Shown: positions 1 through 11,020 of the stretch, piece after piece | Position numbering within the stretch: position 1 is the first letter of the stretch | Layout: every line of letters starts with the position of its first letter | Assembly: GCF_000526215.1 (NCBI RefSeq) | Contig: NZ_JAFQ01000004.1 | Span: 7,068,001-7,132,000 of the forward strand | Direction: 5' to 3' | Length of the DNA: 64,000 nucleotides | Source: Nocardia sp. BMG51109 | Lineage (GTDB): Bacteria; Actinomycetota; Actinomycetes; Mycobacteriales; Mycobacteriaceae | The notes under the pieces: model-generated | What the model was told of the DNA's origin: nothing | Database searches by the model: none | Seen by the model: the letters and a program-made list of their open reading frames with translations, nothing else | Position numbers and translations under genes: made by a program

Positions 1-924
1 CTTCGCCGATTCCGGGCCCACGTCCAGACCCATCCAGCCGTCGGGAATCTCGTTGGCGGCCACGGTCTTCGACTCGGCGTCGGCCGCGAACCGCTCACCC
101 ACCACGATGTCGACGGGCAGGTGGATGACGTCGGCGTAGCGGTCCAGCAGATCGCGGCAGGTGGCGATCATCTCCTCCTGCAGCAGCGACGAACCGACCG
201 GAAGACCCTGTGCCGCAAGGAAGGTGAAGCACATGCCGCCGCCGATCACCAGGGTGTCGACCTTCGGCGCCAGCGCCTCGATGACGGCCAGCTTGTCGGA
301 GACCTTGGATCCGCCCAGCACCACGGCGTACGGGCGCCGCGGGTCGGCCGTCAGCGTCCGCAACACGTCGACCTCGGCGGCGACCAGCGTGCCCGCGTAG
401 TGCGGCAGCAGCTTCGCCACGTCGTAGACCGAGGCCTGCTTGCGGTGCACCACGCCGAATCCGTCGGAGACGAACGCGCCGTCGTCACCGACCAGCTCGA
501 CCAGCGCCAGCGCCAGCTTGCCGCGCTCGGCGTCGTCCTTGCTGGTCTCGCGCGGATCGAAGCGGATGTTCTCCAGCAGCAGCACGTCGCCGTCGGTCAG
601 GCCCTCCGACCGCGCCAGCGCGTCCTGGCCTACCACGTCACCGGCGAGCTGCACGTTGCGGCCCAGTTCCTCGGCCAGCCTGGTCGCCACCGGGGCCAGC
701 GACAGCGCCGGATCGGGTGCGCCCTTCGGGCGGCCGAGGTGCGCGGTCACGACGACCTTGGCACCGGCCTCGGCCAGCGCCCTGATCGTGGGCGCGGAGG
801 CGACGATCCGGCCCGGGTCGGTGATCGCGCCGTCGTCGAGGGGAACGTTGAGGTCGGAGCGCACCAGCACGCCCCTGCCCTCGACGCCCTCGTCCAGCAG
901 GTCCTGAAGTGTCTTGACTGCCAT
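1..924 (-). CDS. pgk: Phosphoglycerate kinase, 3' end cut by window edge
   Basis: Glycolytic cytoplasmic enzyme that transfers the phosphate of 1,3-bisphosphoglycerate to ADP. The minus-strand frame opens with ATG at 924 and runs 308 codons off the left edge without a stop, against about 400 residues for the family, so roughly the C-terminal quarter is missing. Visible family motifs are the N-terminal [14 protein letters not shown] (the family's R-x-D-x-N-V-P substrate-binding segment), [11 protein letters not shown] and [11 protein letters not shown], and the glycine-rich hinge [12 protein letters not shown]. It starts four bases after the gap stop codon, so gap and pgk are co-transcribed, the usual actinobacterial gap-pgk-tpi arrangement. 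Assignment is secure. Confidence 0.96.
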   Translation of the reverse strand, partial: MAVKTLQDLLDEGVEGRGVLVRSDLNVPLDDGAITDPGRIVASAPTIRALAEAGAKVVVTAHLGRPKGAPDPALSLAPVATRLAEELGRNVQLAGDVVGQDALARSEGLTDGDVLLLENIRFDPRETSKDDAERGKLALALVELVGDDGAFVSDGFGVVHRKQASVYDVAKLLPHYAGTLVAAEVDVLRTLTADPRRPYAVVLGGSKVSDKLAVIEALAPKVDTLVIGGGMCFTFLAAQGLPVGSSLLQEEMIATCRDLLDRYADVIHLPVDIVVGERFAADAESKTVAANEIPDGWMGLDVGPESAK

Positions 925-928
925 AGGT

Positions 929-1966
<1,038 letters not shown>

Positions 1967-2124
1967 TCAAGCGGATTCGTTCCGTTGCAGGTCCACCCTA
2001 ATGCCCGCGCATTACCTCGACGCGATACCCCTGCCCACCGTGAACCGGAGGCGGCACAGGACGATCCGACGCGTCGCGCGCGTACGCACGCCGGTCGGAT
2101 GCCCCATTGTGCGGGACGGTCCCG

Positions 2125-2883
2125 TCACCGGTCGCGGTCGAGTGCCCTCAACACGAGAACCTTCAACTCGGCCATCCCCTCCTCCGTGGCGCGCTGATAA
2201 CCCCGCAACTCCCCGCGCAGCGAGTCCAGGCCGGTTGTCAGCCGGTGATCCAGCCGATCGAACTTCACGTCGCATTCCCGCCGAAGCTCCGCCAACTGCA
2301 GCCCGAGCGCATTGGTCATCTCCCGCTGCACATCCGCCTTCGTCTCCAGCGAAGACTGCCGCCCTTCCAGCGCGACCTGCCGTTCGACCATCGCCCCCTG
2401 CCCCGCCTCCAACGACACCTGCCGCCCCTCCAGCGACGCCTGCCGCCCCACCAACAACGCCTGTCCCGCCTCCAACGACACCTGCCGCTCCACCAACAAC
2501 GCCTGCCCCTCCATCAGCGACGCCTGCCCCGCCTCCAAGGAAGCCTGTCTCTCCACCAACGACGCTTGCCCCGCCTCCAAGCAAGCCTGTCTCTCCACCA
2601 ACGACGCCTGCCCCGCCTCCAAGCAAGCCTGTCTCTCCACCAACGACGCTTGCCCCGCCTCCAACGACGCCTGCCCGTCGACCAAGGACGCCTGTCCCTC
2701 GGACAAGGACACCTGCCCTGCCTCCAACGCCCCGAAACGCTGCGAGTTCTCCTCGTGGTGGGCGTTCATCGTCTCGCCGAGTTCGCGCACGGCCGCAATC
2801 GTCGCCGCTCGCTCCTCTCGATCCTCGGCCCGCCCGGCTTCCAACGCGGCCACCCTCGTCTCCAGTCGAGCCACTGTCGTCAT
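2125..2883 (-). CDS. Repetitive coiled-coil protein, function unknown
   Basis: A 252-residue protein not recognised as a named family. It begins MTTVARLETRVAALEAG and its centre (about residues 55-180) is a run of near-identical seven-residue units of the type GQASLEA / GQASLVE / RQACLEA, that is heptads with Leu at a fixed position, predicting a long uninterrupted coiled coil. The C-terminal 60 residues (KADVQREMTNALGLQLAELR onward) are a non-repetitive coiled coil. At DNA level three copies of a 42 bp unit lie head to tail at 2531-2656, so the array has grown by in-frame duplication. ATG at 2883 has an AAGGGGGA ribosome site upstream. No signal peptide or membrane segment. Long Pro-rich frames on the other strand are shadows of this repeat. 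A structural or scaffold role is only a guess. Confidence 0.72.
   Translation of the reverse strand: MTTVARLETRVAALEAGRAEDREERAATIAAVRELGETMNAHHEENSQRFGALEAGQVSLSEGQASLVDGQASLEAGQASLVERQACLEAGQASLVERQACLEAGQASLVERQASLEAGQASLMEGQALLVERQVSLEAGQALLVGRQASLEGRQVSLEAGQGAMVERQVALEGRQSSLETKADVQREMTNALGLQLAELRRECDVKFDRLDHRLTTGLDSLRGELRGYQRATEEGMAELKVLVLRALDRDR
2531..2656. repeat. Three tandem 42 bp units (14 codons, two heptads)
   Basis: Direct reading shows three head-to-tail copies beginning at 2531, 2573 and 2615, each starting GCCTCCAAG(G/C)AAGCCTG on the plus strand and differing at only a few bases. Each encodes two coiled-coil heptads on the minus strand. More diverged 21 bp half-units continue on both sides to about 2400 and 2725. 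Because 21 and 42 are multiples of three, copy number can change without breaking the frame. Confidence 0.9.
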
Positions 2884-3137
2884 TCCCGATCCCCCTTCGC
2901 GAATTCGGCATCCCTCCGATGCGGTGCGATGAAGCTACCGCACCGGACCGACATCGAGGACGGCTTCGAGCAGTACCCGCGAATATCTGTGGAGCGCTGC
3001 GAAGATGTGGACAACGCCCGCTTCGCATCCTCGGCGCGCGGGCCGAAAGCAGTTGGCCCCCAAAACCATTACCACCCCCGTGAAGCACGACTCGCGTGCG
3101 TGGGACGGGCCGGTCGTGGTCGACCGGCCCGCCTCGG

Positions 3138-4121
3138 CTACGCGTCTTCGAGCAGTTCGGCCGTCACGGCCGACTCGGTGTCGGGGATGCCCAGTTCCTT
3201 GGCGCGGCGGTCGGCCATCGACAACAGACGCCTTATCCGGCCCGCCACCGCATCCTTCGTCATCGGCGGATCGGCGAGCTGGCCCAGCTCCTCCAACGAC
3301 GCCTGACGGTGCTGCACACGCAGTCGACCGGCTGCCGCCAGATGGTCGGGCACGTCCTCGCTGAGGATCTCCAGGGCGCGCTCCACCCGTGCGGCCGCCG
3401 CCACCGCCGCGCGCGCCGACCGGCGCAGGTTGGCGTCGTCGAAGTTGGCCAGCCGGTTGGCGGTCGCCCGGACCTCCCGGCGCATCCGGCGCTCCTCCCA
3501 GGTCAGCCGGGTGTCCTGGGCGCCCATCCGGGTCAGCAGCGCGCCGATCGCCTCACCGTCGCGCACCACCACCCGGTCCGTGCCGCGCACCTCGCGGGCC
3601 TTCGCCGAGATGCCCATCCGGCGCGCCGCGCCCACCAGCGCCAGCGCCGCCTCCGGCCCCGGGCAGCTCACCTCGAGCGCCGAGGACCGCCCGGGCTCGG
3701 TCAGCGAGCCGTGCGCGAGAAACGCTCCGCGCCAAGCGGCTTCGGCATCGCCGAGACTGCCGCCGACCACCTGCGCGGGCAACCCGCGGACCGGCCGCCC
3801 GCGGACGTCCAGCAGCCCGGTCTGCCGGGCGAGCGCCTCGCCCTCCTTCGACACCCGCACCACATACCGGGAGGTCTTGCGCAGACCGCCGGCACCCAGC
3901 ACGTGCACATCGGAGCCGTAGCCGTACAGCTCGAAGATCTCACGGCGTAGCCGGCGTGCGATGGAACCCATGTCCACCTCGGCCTCGACGATCACTCTGC
4001 CGCCGACGATGTGCAGGCCGCCGGCGAACCGCAATAGCGCCGACAGTTCCGCCTTGCGTGAACTCACCTGCGAGACCGACAGACGGCTAAGCTCGTCCTT
4101 GACCTCGGCTGTCATCGCCAC
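3138..4121 (-). CDS. whiA: DNA-binding protein WhiA
   Basis: Conserved Gram-positive regulator of sporulation or cell division genes; 327 residues. Family shape: an N-terminal domain with the fold of LAGLIDADG homing endonucleases ([22 protein letters not shown] near residues 28-50) and a C-terminal helix-turn-helix ([30 protein letters not shown]). GTG at 4121 is chosen because AAAGGAG lies eight bases upstream; an ATG two codons later at 4115 forms an ATGA overlap with the yvcK stop and is the alternative. Last gene of the rapZ-yvcK-whiA overlapping set. In non-sporulating mycolates its targets are less clear than in Streptomyces. Confidence 0.96.
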   Translation of the reverse strand: MAMTAEVKDELSRLSVSQVSSRKAELSALLRFAGGLHIVGGRVIVEAEVDMGSIARRLRREIFELYGYGSDVHVLGAGGLRKTSRYVVRVSKEGEALARQTGLLDVRGRPVRGLPAQVVGGSLGDAEAAWRGAFLAHGSLTEPGRSSALEVSCPGPEAALALVGAARRMGISAKAREVRGTDRVVVRDGEAIGALLTRMGAQDTRLTWEERRMRREVRATANRLANFDDANLRRSARAAVAAAARVERALEILSEDVPDHLAAAGRLRVQHRQASLEELGQLADPPMTKDAVAGRIRRLLSMADRRAKELGIPDTESAVTAELLEDA

Positions 4122-5353
4122 GAGACCCGCTCCTTTCCACCCAACGCGGACCGCACCTGCTGGCCCATGTGCCGTCCTTCGACTCGAAGCCTTGCTGATT
4201 CCGGCCGAGGTTGCCGAATCACCTGATCCAGTGCGGCGGCAAGCTTTCCAGGGTGGTGCCGGTCCGTACCCGCCTCGGCGACATCAGCGAAGGTTACTCG
4301 CGCACGCAGCTGTTCGGCAGCTCTTGCCACATGTTCGCGTTCCCTACCCTCCGGTACGGACCCGGAATCCACCACCACGTGGTCGACCGCGAAATCCGGT
4401 GCGTGCTGGGACAATACATGCAGGTGCCGCTCGGCGGAGAATCCGGCCGTCTCGCCGGGCTCGGCAGCGAGGTTGAGCACCAGCACTTTTCGGGCCCTGG
4501 TATGGACCAGCGCCTCGCGCAGGCCGGGCACCAGCACATGCGGAATGACGCTGGTGAACCACGATCCCGGCCCCAGGACGACCACGTCGGCGTGCTCGAT
4601 CGCCGAGGTGGCCTCCGGGCTGGCCGGCGGATCGGACGGGATCAGGCGCACCCGGCGCACCTTGCCCGGCGTGGTCGCCACCGCGACCTGGCCCCGGATG
4701 CAGCGACTCACCCGCGGATCGGCCTCCAGCCCCGACACGTCTGCCTCGATGGTCAGCGCGATCGGCGACATCGGCAGTACCCGGCCACTGGTGCGCAGTA
4801 TCCGGCCCACCTCGTCCAGCGCCGCGACCGGATCGCCCAGCACCTCGGTCAGCCCCGCCACGATCAGATTGCCGACCGAATGCCCGGCCAGGGCACCGGT
4901 ACCACCGAAGCGGTGCTGCACCGCACGAGCCCAGACCCCCTCGGTGTCCTCGGCCAGCGCGGCCAGCGCCATGCGCAGATCGCCCGGCGGCAGCATGCCC
5001 AGCTCGGCCCGCAGCCGCCCCGAGGAACCGCCGTCGTCGGCGACGGTCACCACCGCGGTGATGGTGCGGGTCAGCCGCCGCGCCGCCGACAGGGTCGCAT
5101 ACAGCCCGTGGCCGCCGCCCAGGGCCGCGATCGCCGGCTCGGATTCGCCGTCCGGTGCCGCGGTTTTCGGTTCGCGGCCCGCCGCCGAACCGGATTCGCC
5201 GTTCGCCGCGGTGCTCAGTTCACCGTTCGCCGCGGTGCTCAGTTCACCGTTCGCCGCGGTGCTCAGTTCACCGTTCGCCGCGGTGCTCGATTCGCGGCCC
5301 GCCGCGCTACTGGATTCGTGGTCCGCCGGGGTCTCGGTTTCTCCGTCACTCAT
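4112..5353 (-). CDS. yvcK: YvcK/CofD-like (gluconeogenesis factor) family protein
   Basis: 413-residue member of the YvcK family of UDP-sugar-binding proteins linked to cell-wall homeostasis and growth on gluconeogenic carbon. The core starts at [20 protein letters not shown] and contains [28 protein letters not shown], both hallmark glycine-rich segments. ATG at 5353 overlaps the rapZ stop by four bases (ATGA). The first 70 residues are a non-family extension containing an eight-residue tandem repeat (ELSTAANG) encoded by 24 bp units at 5197-5292. The extension is rich in Ser, Ala, Glu and Gly and probably disordered. Core family assignment is secure; whether the extension is translated depends on the start, but no good later start is visible. 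Confidence 0.94.
   Translation of the reverse strand: MSDGETETPADHESSSAAGRESSTAANGELSTAANGELSTAANGELSTAANGESGSAAGREPKTAAPDGESEPAIAALGGGHGLYATLSAARRLTRTITAVVTVADDGGSSGRLRAELGMLPPGDLRMALAALAEDTEGVWARAVQHRFGGTGALAGHSVGNLIVAGLTEVLGDPVAALDEVGRILRTSGRVLPMSPIALTIEADVSGLEADPRVSRCIRGQVAVATTPGKVRRVRLIPSDPPASPEATSAIEHADVVVLGPGSWFTSVIPHVLVPGLREALVHTRARKVLVLNLAAEPGETAGFSAERHLHVLSQHAPDFAVDHVVVDSGSVPEGREREHVARAAEQLRARVTFADVAEAGTDRHHPGKLAAALDQVIRQPRPESARLRVEGRHMGQQVRSALGGKERVSWR
5197..5292. repeat. Four 24 bp tandem units in the 5' end of yvcK
   Basis: Units of 24 bp start at 5197, 5221, 5245 and 5269; each contains CCGTTCGCCGCGGTGCTC. The middle two are identical over all 24 bases and the outer ones differ at one to three positions. 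They encode the minus-strand octapeptide STAANGEL or its variants. Length is a multiple of three, so expansion keeps the frame. Confidence 0.92.
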
Positions 5354-6339
5354 TCGCGCCCCAGATCCCGGTGCACCACCCGCACGACATCGCTGGGATC
5401 GGGGTCTCTGTCGCGGAGCAGTTCGCCCAGCGCCTCGGCTATCGCGACGCTCCGGTGCTTGCCGCCGGTGCAGCCCACTGCCACGGTCATGTATCGCTTC
5501 CCCTCTTGGCGGTACCCGTTGGTCGTCAGATCGATCAGGTGCGAACAGGTCCGCAGGTAGTCCTCGGCGCCCGGGCGGGACAACACGTACTCGCTGACCA
5601 CCGCGTCCTGTCCAGTGTGTTCGCGTAGTTCCGGTACCCAATGCGGATTGGGTAGGAAACGCACATCAAACACCATGTCGGCGTCCAGCGGAACTCCGTA
5701 CTTGAAACCGAACGATTGGATTGTGATCTGCAGGGCCGCCGGCACACCGCCGCCGTAGGCCTCCTCCAGCCGCCGGTGCAGCTGGTGCACCGACAGCGCC
5801 GTGGTGTCGATGACCAGGTCGGCGGCCGTCTTCACCCGCGACAGCCGGGCGCGTTCGGCCGCGATACCCGCCGTCAGGGTGCCGTCGGCGCTCTCGCTCT
5901 GCAGCGGATGCCGGCGACGGGCGAAGCCGAACCGGCGGATCAGCACGTCGTCGGACGCCTCCAGGAACAGTACCCGGGTGCGCACGCCGGCGCCGCGCAA
6001 CTGTTCGGTGACCGCGGACAGATCGCCGGTGAAGAACCGGCTGCGCACGTCCATCACCAGGGCGAGCTTGCGGATCGGCGGATCGGCCGAGCCGCCCAGC
6101 TCGACCATCCGCCCGATCAGCTCCGGCGGGAGATTGTCGGCGACGTACCAGCCGAGGTCCTCGAGCACCCGGGCCGCGGTGCCGCGGCCGGCGCCGGACA
6201 GGCCGGTGACGATCACCACCTCGACATGCTCACCGTGGCCTGCGGCGGGGGCGGGGCCGGCCGCCTCGCTGCCGGACTGCGGACGCGCGGGCCCCGGCGA
6301 CGGGGTCGCCGGGCTGCTGTTCGATTCGACGCTGGTCAT
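5350..6339 (-). CDS. rapZ: RNase adapter / nucleotide-binding protein RapZ
   Basis: 329-residue RapZ/YvcJ-type P-loop protein. The Walker A segment is VIVTGLSGAGRGTAARVLEDLG (about residues 42-63) and the family-typical ADNLPPELI, RFGFARRRHPL and the C-terminal AVGCTGGKHRSVAIAEAL follow in order. The first 40 residues are a Pro/Ser/Ala-rich extension. In E. coli RapZ delivers small RNAs to RNase E; in actinobacteria the role is not settled. Its stop overlaps yvcK by four bases, so it is translationally coupled, and uvrC ends 126 bases upstream. Confidence 0.95.
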   Translation of the reverse strand: MTSVESNSSPATPSPGPARPQSGSEAAGPAPAAGHGEHVEVVIVTGLSGAGRGTAARVLEDLGWYVADNLPPELIGRMVELGGSADPPIRKLALVMDVRSRFFTGDLSAVTEQLRGAGVRTRVLFLEASDDVLIRRFGFARRRHPLQSESADGTLTAGIAAERARLSRVKTAADLVIDTTALSVHQLHRRLEEAYGGGVPAALQITIQSFGFKYGVPLDADMVFDVRFLPNPHWVPELREHTGQDAVVSEYVLSRPGAEDYLRTCSHLIDLTTNGYRQEGKRYMTVAVGCTGGKHRSVAIAEALGELLRDRDPDPSDVVRVVHRDLGRE

Positions 6340-6465
6340 GTCCTACCGGATCCGTGTCTGCGTGTCCTTCGATCATGCTGTCCTGCGACCGGGCGCGTCG
6401 TCCGACACGCGGCAGGAAACCGAGACGTGACCGTTTCCGTCATCCGCAACCACCGCCGGGCGCCG

Positions 6466-8604
6466 TCATCCGCCGTTCGCCTCGCCCGCGTTCAGGGCTG
6501 CCAGCACGGCCTTGGCCGTCGCCACCCCGATACCCGGGACCTCCGTGATCTCCTCCACCGTAGCGGTACGCAACCGGGCGACCGACCCGAAGTGCGTGAC
6601 CAGCGCGGTGCGCCGGGACTCGCCGAGGCCCCGCACCGAGTCCAGCGCCGAGGCCGTCATCCGGCGCGAGCGCTTGCTGCGATGGAAGGTGATCGCGAAG
6701 CGGTGCGCCTCGTCGCGGACCCGCTGCAGCAGATACAGCGATTCGGAATTGCGCGGCATGATCACCGGATCGGATTCGCCGGGCACCCACACCTCCTCCA
6801 GGCGCTTGGCCAGGCCGATCACGGCGACGTCGGTGATGCCCAGTTCGTCGAGCACCTCGGCGGCGGCGTTCACCTGGGGCGCGCCGCCGTCGACGACGTA
6901 CAGGTTCGGCGGATAGGAGAACCGGCGCGGCCGGCCGGTCTTCGGGTCGATGCCGGGCGGAATGTGCGGTTCGGCGTCCCCGTCGCTCTCCTCGCCGCCG
7001 GGGCTCCCCGGGACCGGCAGTGCCGCACCGGCCGGACCCGGTTCGGCTCCCCCGTCCTCCGCCGGACCGGACCGCAGCTCCGCGGCTTCCGTCTCGTCGA
7101 GGTCGCGGCGCAGCCGCTGGAACCGGCGCCGCGTCACCTCGGCGATGCTGCCCACATCGTCGGAGCGGCCCTCCCCGGCGGCCTGCTTGATCGTGTAGTG
7201 CCGATACTCGGACTTGCGCGCCAGGCCGTCCTCGAACACCACCAGCGAGGCCACCACATCGGTGCCCTGCACGTGGCTGATGTCGACGCATTCGATCCGG
7301 AGCGGGGCGCTGTCGAGATCCAGCGCGTCCTGAATGCCTTGCAGCGCGGCGGATCTCGCGGTCAGGTCGCCCGCCCGCTTCAGTTTGTGCTGGGCCAGCG
7401 ACTCGGTTGCGTTGCGCTGCACGGTCTCGATCAGCGCCTTCTTGTCGCCGCGCTGAGGCACCCGCAGCTGCACCGCGGAGCCGCGCAGCTCGGACAGCCA
7501 GTTCTGCACCTGCTCCGGCTCCCCCGGCAGCACCGGCACCAGTACCTCCCGCGGCACCACCGTCGCGGGCGTCTCGGTGTCGGTGTGCTCGGCGAAGGCC
7601 GCCTGCTCCCCGTAGAACTGGGTGAGGAACTGCTCGACCAGGGCCGGCAGCTCACCGCCCGCCGCGGCGCCGCCCCGGCCGCCGACACCCGCCTCCGAGC
7701 CCGACCAGCCCAGGTCGGCCGCGTCACCGGACTTGTCCACCACCCAGCCGCGCTGGCCGCGCACCCGGCCGTCGCGCACGTGGAAGATCTGGACCGCCGC
7801 CTCCAGCTCGTCGGTGGCGAACGCGATCACGTCGGCATCCGTGCCGGTGCCCAGCACGACCGCCTGTTTCTCCAGGGCGCGCTCGAGCGCCTGCACGTCG
7901 TCGCGGCGGCGGGCGGCCGTCTCGAAATCCAGTTCCGCTGCCGCCGTCTGCATCTCGCGCCGCAGCTCGCGCACCATGCGGTCGGTGCGGCCGGACAGGA
8001 AGTCGCAGAAGTCCTCCGCGATCCGGCGGTGCTCCTCGGCGCTCACCCGGCCTATACACGGCGCCGAGCACTTGTCGATGTATCCGAGCAGGCAGGGGCG
8101 GCCGATCTGACCGTGCCGCTTGAAGACTCCCGCCGAGCAGGTGCGCACCGGGAACACGCGCAGCAGCAGGTCGACCGTCTCGCGGATGGCCCAGGCGTGC
8201 GCGTACGGGCCGAAATAGCGCACGCCCTTCTTCCGCGCGCCCCGGTACACGAACACCCGCGGGTAGTCCTCGTTCATGCTCACCGCGAGCATCGGATAGG
8301 TCTTGTCGTCGCGGTAGCGGACGTTGAAGCGCGGATCGAACTCCTTGATCCAGTTGTATTCCAGCTGAAGGGCTTCCACCTCGGTGGTGACCACCGTCCA
8401 CTCGACGCTCGCGGCGGTGGTGACCATCTGGCGCGTCCGCGGATGCAGCACGGCGATATCGGCGAAGTAGGAGTTCAGCCGGTTACGCAGGCTCTTCGCC
8501 TTGCCGACGTAGATGACCCGCCCATACGCATCCCGGAATTTGTAGACGCCGGGCTCGACGGGAACGGTCCCCGGCGCCGGCCGGTACGTCGCTGGATCTG
8601 CCAC
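6466..8604 (-). CDS. uvrC: Excinuclease ABC subunit C
   Basis: Nucleotide excision repair endonuclease that makes both incisions around a UvrAB-bound lesion; 712 residues. Domains in order: GIY-YIG nuclease ([25 protein letters not shown] near residue 20), Cys-rich patch ([22 protein letters not shown]), UVR motif ([17 protein letters not shown] near 210), RNase H-like C-terminal nuclease ([13 protein letters not shown]) and tandem HhH near the end. An acidic Gly/Pro-rich insertion of about 50 residues lies just before the RNase H-like part. GTG start at 8604, with only a weak AGGG upstream. In related genomes the riboflavin genes lie immediately upstream; here 14 kb of accessory genes intervene. 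Confidence 0.97.
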   Translation of the reverse strand: MADPATYRPAPGTVPVEPGVYKFRDAYGRVIYVGKAKSLRNRLNSYFADIAVLHPRTRQMVTTAASVEWTVVTTEVEALQLEYNWIKEFDPRFNVRYRDDKTYPMLAVSMNEDYPRVFVYRGARKKGVRYFGPYAHAWAIRETVDLLLRVFPVRTCSAGVFKRHGQIGRPCLLGYIDKCSAPCIGRVSAEEHRRIAEDFCDFLSGRTDRMVRELRREMQTAAAELDFETAARRRDDVQALERALEKQAVVLGTGTDADVIAFATDELEAAVQIFHVRDGRVRGQRGWVVDKSGDAADLGWSGSEAGVGGRGGAAAGGELPALVEQFLTQFYGEQAAFAEHTDTETPATVVPREVLVPVLPGEPEQVQNWLSELRGSAVQLRVPQRGDKKALIETVQRNATESLAQHKLKRAGDLTARSAALQGIQDALDLDSAPLRIECVDISHVQGTDVVASLVVFEDGLARKSEYRHYTIKQAAGEGRSDDVGSIAEVTRRRFQRLRRDLDETEAAELRSGPAEDGGAEPGPAGAALPVPGSPGGEESDGDAEPHIPPGIDPKTGRPRRFSYPPNLYVVDGGAPQVNAAAEVLDELGITDVAVIGLAKRLEEVWVPGESDPVIMPRNSESLYLLQRVRDEAHRFAITFHRSKRSRRMTASALDSVRGLGESRRTALVTHFGSVARLRTATVEEITEVPGIGVATAKAVLAALNAGEANGG

Positions 8605-8986
8605 GCCCTAAAGCCTATCGACAGCCCCCGACACCACCGGCGATGCCACAGGCCGGGCCGGCCGGCCGATTCGACGCCCGGCCCCTGTCACGCGGGACCG
8701 AGGGAACCTCGGATACGAGTCCCGCGCGCTGGAGACAGCCCGCCGGGACAGGTGCCCGGGTTCCCGAGCGTCTTGCCGATCGAACCCGCGCCCGGGCGGG
8801 ATCCGTCCGAGCCGCACCGGAATCGTCACTGCGGCCGGACCGCCCTGCCGCACGGCGGTACTCGCGTAACCGGGCCGCCGTTCCCGGTGCCCGCGCATCG
8901 GCAACCTGCTGCGGCAGGCTCAGCCCCGGCGCGGAATCCGCTACCCGGCACGACGGTCCGCTCGCCGCTCGACGGCGATCCGCCGA
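8605..8986. other. Intergenic region, no gene seen
   Basis: 382 bases between the uvrC start and the LysR stop. A 98-codon minus-strand frame exists, but it is Arg/Pro/Gly-rich with no ribosome site and looks like a chance frame in GC-rich DNA. It should contain the uvrC promoter; no clear -10/-35 pair is visible. Confidence 0.6.
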
Positions 8987-9847
8987 TCACGTCCGCTGTA
9001 GCCGGCGGGCGTTGGTCTTGATCGCGGCGCACAGGGCCCGCTCCGGTTCGGACAGGCGGCTGCGGCGGCGCAGCAGGACGAACTCGAGGTCGCCGAGGTC
9101 CGGGAGGCGGGCGTCCTCGACGGTGAAAAGCCCGGCGGGCAGCAGGCTTTCGGCATGGACGATCACGCCCAGCCCGGCCAGCACCGCCGCGCGCAGGCCC
9201 AGCTGGCTGTCGCTGGTGCAGGCGATGCGGCAGGTGCGGCCCTCGCGCTCCAGCGATCGCAGGGCGATGTGGCGGGTCAGGCTCGGCGGCGGATAGGTGA
9301 CCAGCGGGACCGGATCGTCGAAACCCGTTGCGCCCGAACGGCCCGCCCACACCAGCCGGTCGCGCCACAGCAGCTCGCCGTGCCGCTCCCCGGGCAGCCG
9401 CTTGCCGACGACCAGATCCAGCTCGCCGGCCGCCATCCGGGTCTTGAGGTTCTCGCTGAGCCCGACGGTCAGCTCCAGGTCGACGCCCGGGTGCGTGCGC
9501 TGGAACTCCAGCAGCACATCGGGTAGTTCGCGGGCCATCACGTCGTCGGAGGCGCCGAACCGGATCAGGCCGGTCAGCCGCGAATCGGAGAAATAGCGCT
9601 CGGCCTGGGCCTGCGCGTCGAGGATGGCGCGGGCGAAGCCGACCATCGCGGCGCCGTCGGCGGTCAGGGCCAGATTGCGGGTGTCGCGGCGGAACAGCTC
9701 CCGCCCGGTCGCCTGTTCGAGACGGGCGACGTGCCCGCTGACGGTGGACTGCCGCAACCCGAGCAGGCGGCCCGCCGCGGTGAAGCCGCCGGCGCGCTCG
9801 ACGGCGAGAAAGGTGCGCAACAGGTCGGGATCGAACACACTTATCAC
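8987..9847 (-). CDS. LysR-family transcriptional regulator
   Basis: 286 residues. N-terminal winged HTH (DLLRTFLAVERAGGFTAAGRLLGLRQSTVSGHVARLEQATG, residues 7-47) followed by the LysR substrate-binding fold. Divergent from the BASS-type transporter gene at 9916 with a 68 base gap, the classic arrangement for a LysR regulator controlling its neighbour and itself. The gap holds an imperfect CGTACGGTAC / GGTACGCG pair that could be an operator. Start is uncertain: GTG at 9847 or GTG at 9838 (VFDPDLLRTF), neither with a good ribosome site. The effector is unknown, presumably an organic anion related to the transporter substrate. Confidence 0.9.
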   Translation of the reverse strand: MISVFDPDLLRTFLAVERAGGFTAAGRLLGLRQSTVSGHVARLEQATGRELFRRDTRNLALTADGAAMVGFARAILDAQAQAERYFSDSRLTGLIRFGASDDVMARELPDVLLEFQRTHPGVDLELTVGLSENLKTRMAAGELDLVVGKRLPGERHGELLWRDRLVWAGRSGATGFDDPVPLVTYPPPSLTRHIALRSLEREGRTCRIACTSDSQLGLRAAVLAGLGVIVHAESLLPAGLFTVEDARLPDLGDLEFVLLRRRSRLSEPERALCAAIKTNARRLQRT

Positions 9848-9915
9848 GGTACGCGTTCGGAATTATCACTCCCAACGCCTTTCGCGATCAGTTTGCCGGG
9901 TCGTACGGTACCTGG

Positions 9916-10920
9916 GTGAAGTTCCTCGCCAAGCTGCGCATCGATGCCTTCATGCTCGGCTTGCTCGCCAGCGTGCTGGTGGGCATCGTGCTCCCGGCGC
10001 GCGGCGGCGCCGCCGACGTCCTGGACTGGGCCACCAAGATCGCCATCGCGGTGTTGTTCCTGCTCTACGGCGCCCGGCTGGAACCGCGCGAGGCGCTGGC
10101 CGGCCTGCGGCACTGGCGCCTGCACGCGAGCGTGCTGACCGTGACGTACGTGGTGTTCCCGCTGCTCGGGCCGGCGCTGCGGCTACTGGTGCCGTCGGTG
10201 CTCACCACCGAGCTGTACACCGGCGTGCTGTATCTGTGCCTGCTGCCGTCGACCGTGCAGTCGTCGATCGCGTTCACCTCGATCGCCCGCGGCAATGTCG
10301 CGGGGGCGGTGGTGAGCGCGTCGCTGTCGAATCTGATCGGAGTGTTCGCCACGCCCCTGCTGGTGATGCTGCTGATGGACGCCGCCGGGGGCGCCTCGGT
10401 CTCGCCGGGCTCGATCGGGCTGATCGTGGTCCAGCTGCTGCTGCCGTTCCTCGCCGGTCAGCTGCTGCGCCGGTGGCTGACCGGGTTGCTGCGGCACACC
10501 GCGGTGACCAAGGTCGTGGACCGAGGCTCGGTGTATCTGGTGGTGTACGCGGCCTTCGGGGCCGGCATGGTGGAACACATCTGGAGCGGCCTGTCGCTCA
10601 TGGCCCTGGCCGGCGTGGTCGGTGTCTGCGCCGCACTGCTGGCCGTCCTGCTCGGCGTGACCTCGATCGGTGGCCGGCTCCTCGGTTTCGACCGCGCCGA
10701 CCGCATCGTGCTGATCTTCTGCGGATCGAAGAAGAGCCTGGCCACCGGGCTGCCGATGGCGACGGTGCTGTTCGCCGGGCATCCGGTGGGCCTGATCGTG
10801 CTGCCGCTCATGATCTTTCACCAGATCCAGCTGTTCACCTGCGCGGCGCTGGCCGGCCGCTGGGGGCGGGCGGCCGATTCCGCGGCGGCGCAACCGGTTC
10901 CGGCGGGCGCGCCGGGCTGA
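9916..10920 (+). CDS. Bile acid:sodium symporter (BASS)-family membrane transporter
   Basis: 334 residues with about nine to ten hydrophobic helices and the family's conserved LLPSTVQSSIAFTSIARGN segment near residue 112 and FCGSKKSLATGLPMA near 270. The latter is typical of the subgroup annotated as SBF-like or putative Na-dependent transporters of unknown substrate. GTG start at 9916 with no strong ribosome site; the short gap to the divergent LysR gene suggests a very short leader. The Ala/Pro-rich tail after the last helix is not conserved. Substrate cannot be inferred from sequence. Confidence 0.88.
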   Translation: MKFLAKLRIDAFMLGLLASVLVGIVLPARGGAADVLDWATKIAIAVLFLLYGARLEPREALAGLRHWRLHASVLTVTYVVFPLLGPALRLLVPSVLTTELYTGVLYLCLLPSTVQSSIAFTSIARGNVAGAVVSASLSNLIGVFATPLLVMLLMDAAGGASVSPGSIGLIVVQLLLPFLAGQLLRRWLTGLLRHTAVTKVVDRGSVYLVVYAAFGAGMVEHIWSGLSLMALAGVVGVCAALLAVLLGVTSIGGRLLGFDRADRIVLIFCGSKKSLATGLPMATVLFAGHPVGLIVLPLMIFHQIQLFTCAALAGRWGRAADSAAAQPVPAGAPG

Positions 10921-11020
10921 GCCCGCGGGTGCGCCTCGGGGTGATGATGACAGGTCCGTTATTGCTGAGCCCGGTCACAGACCGCAGGCCGAGGGCCATA
11001 GACCGCGGGCCGACCCCCCG

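Noticed and set aside
5716..9021. An 1101-codon plus-strand frame antisense to rapZ and uvrC
   Set aside because: Arg/His/Gly-rich composition and lack of domains are typical of GC-rich shadow frames; both real genes lie on the other strand.
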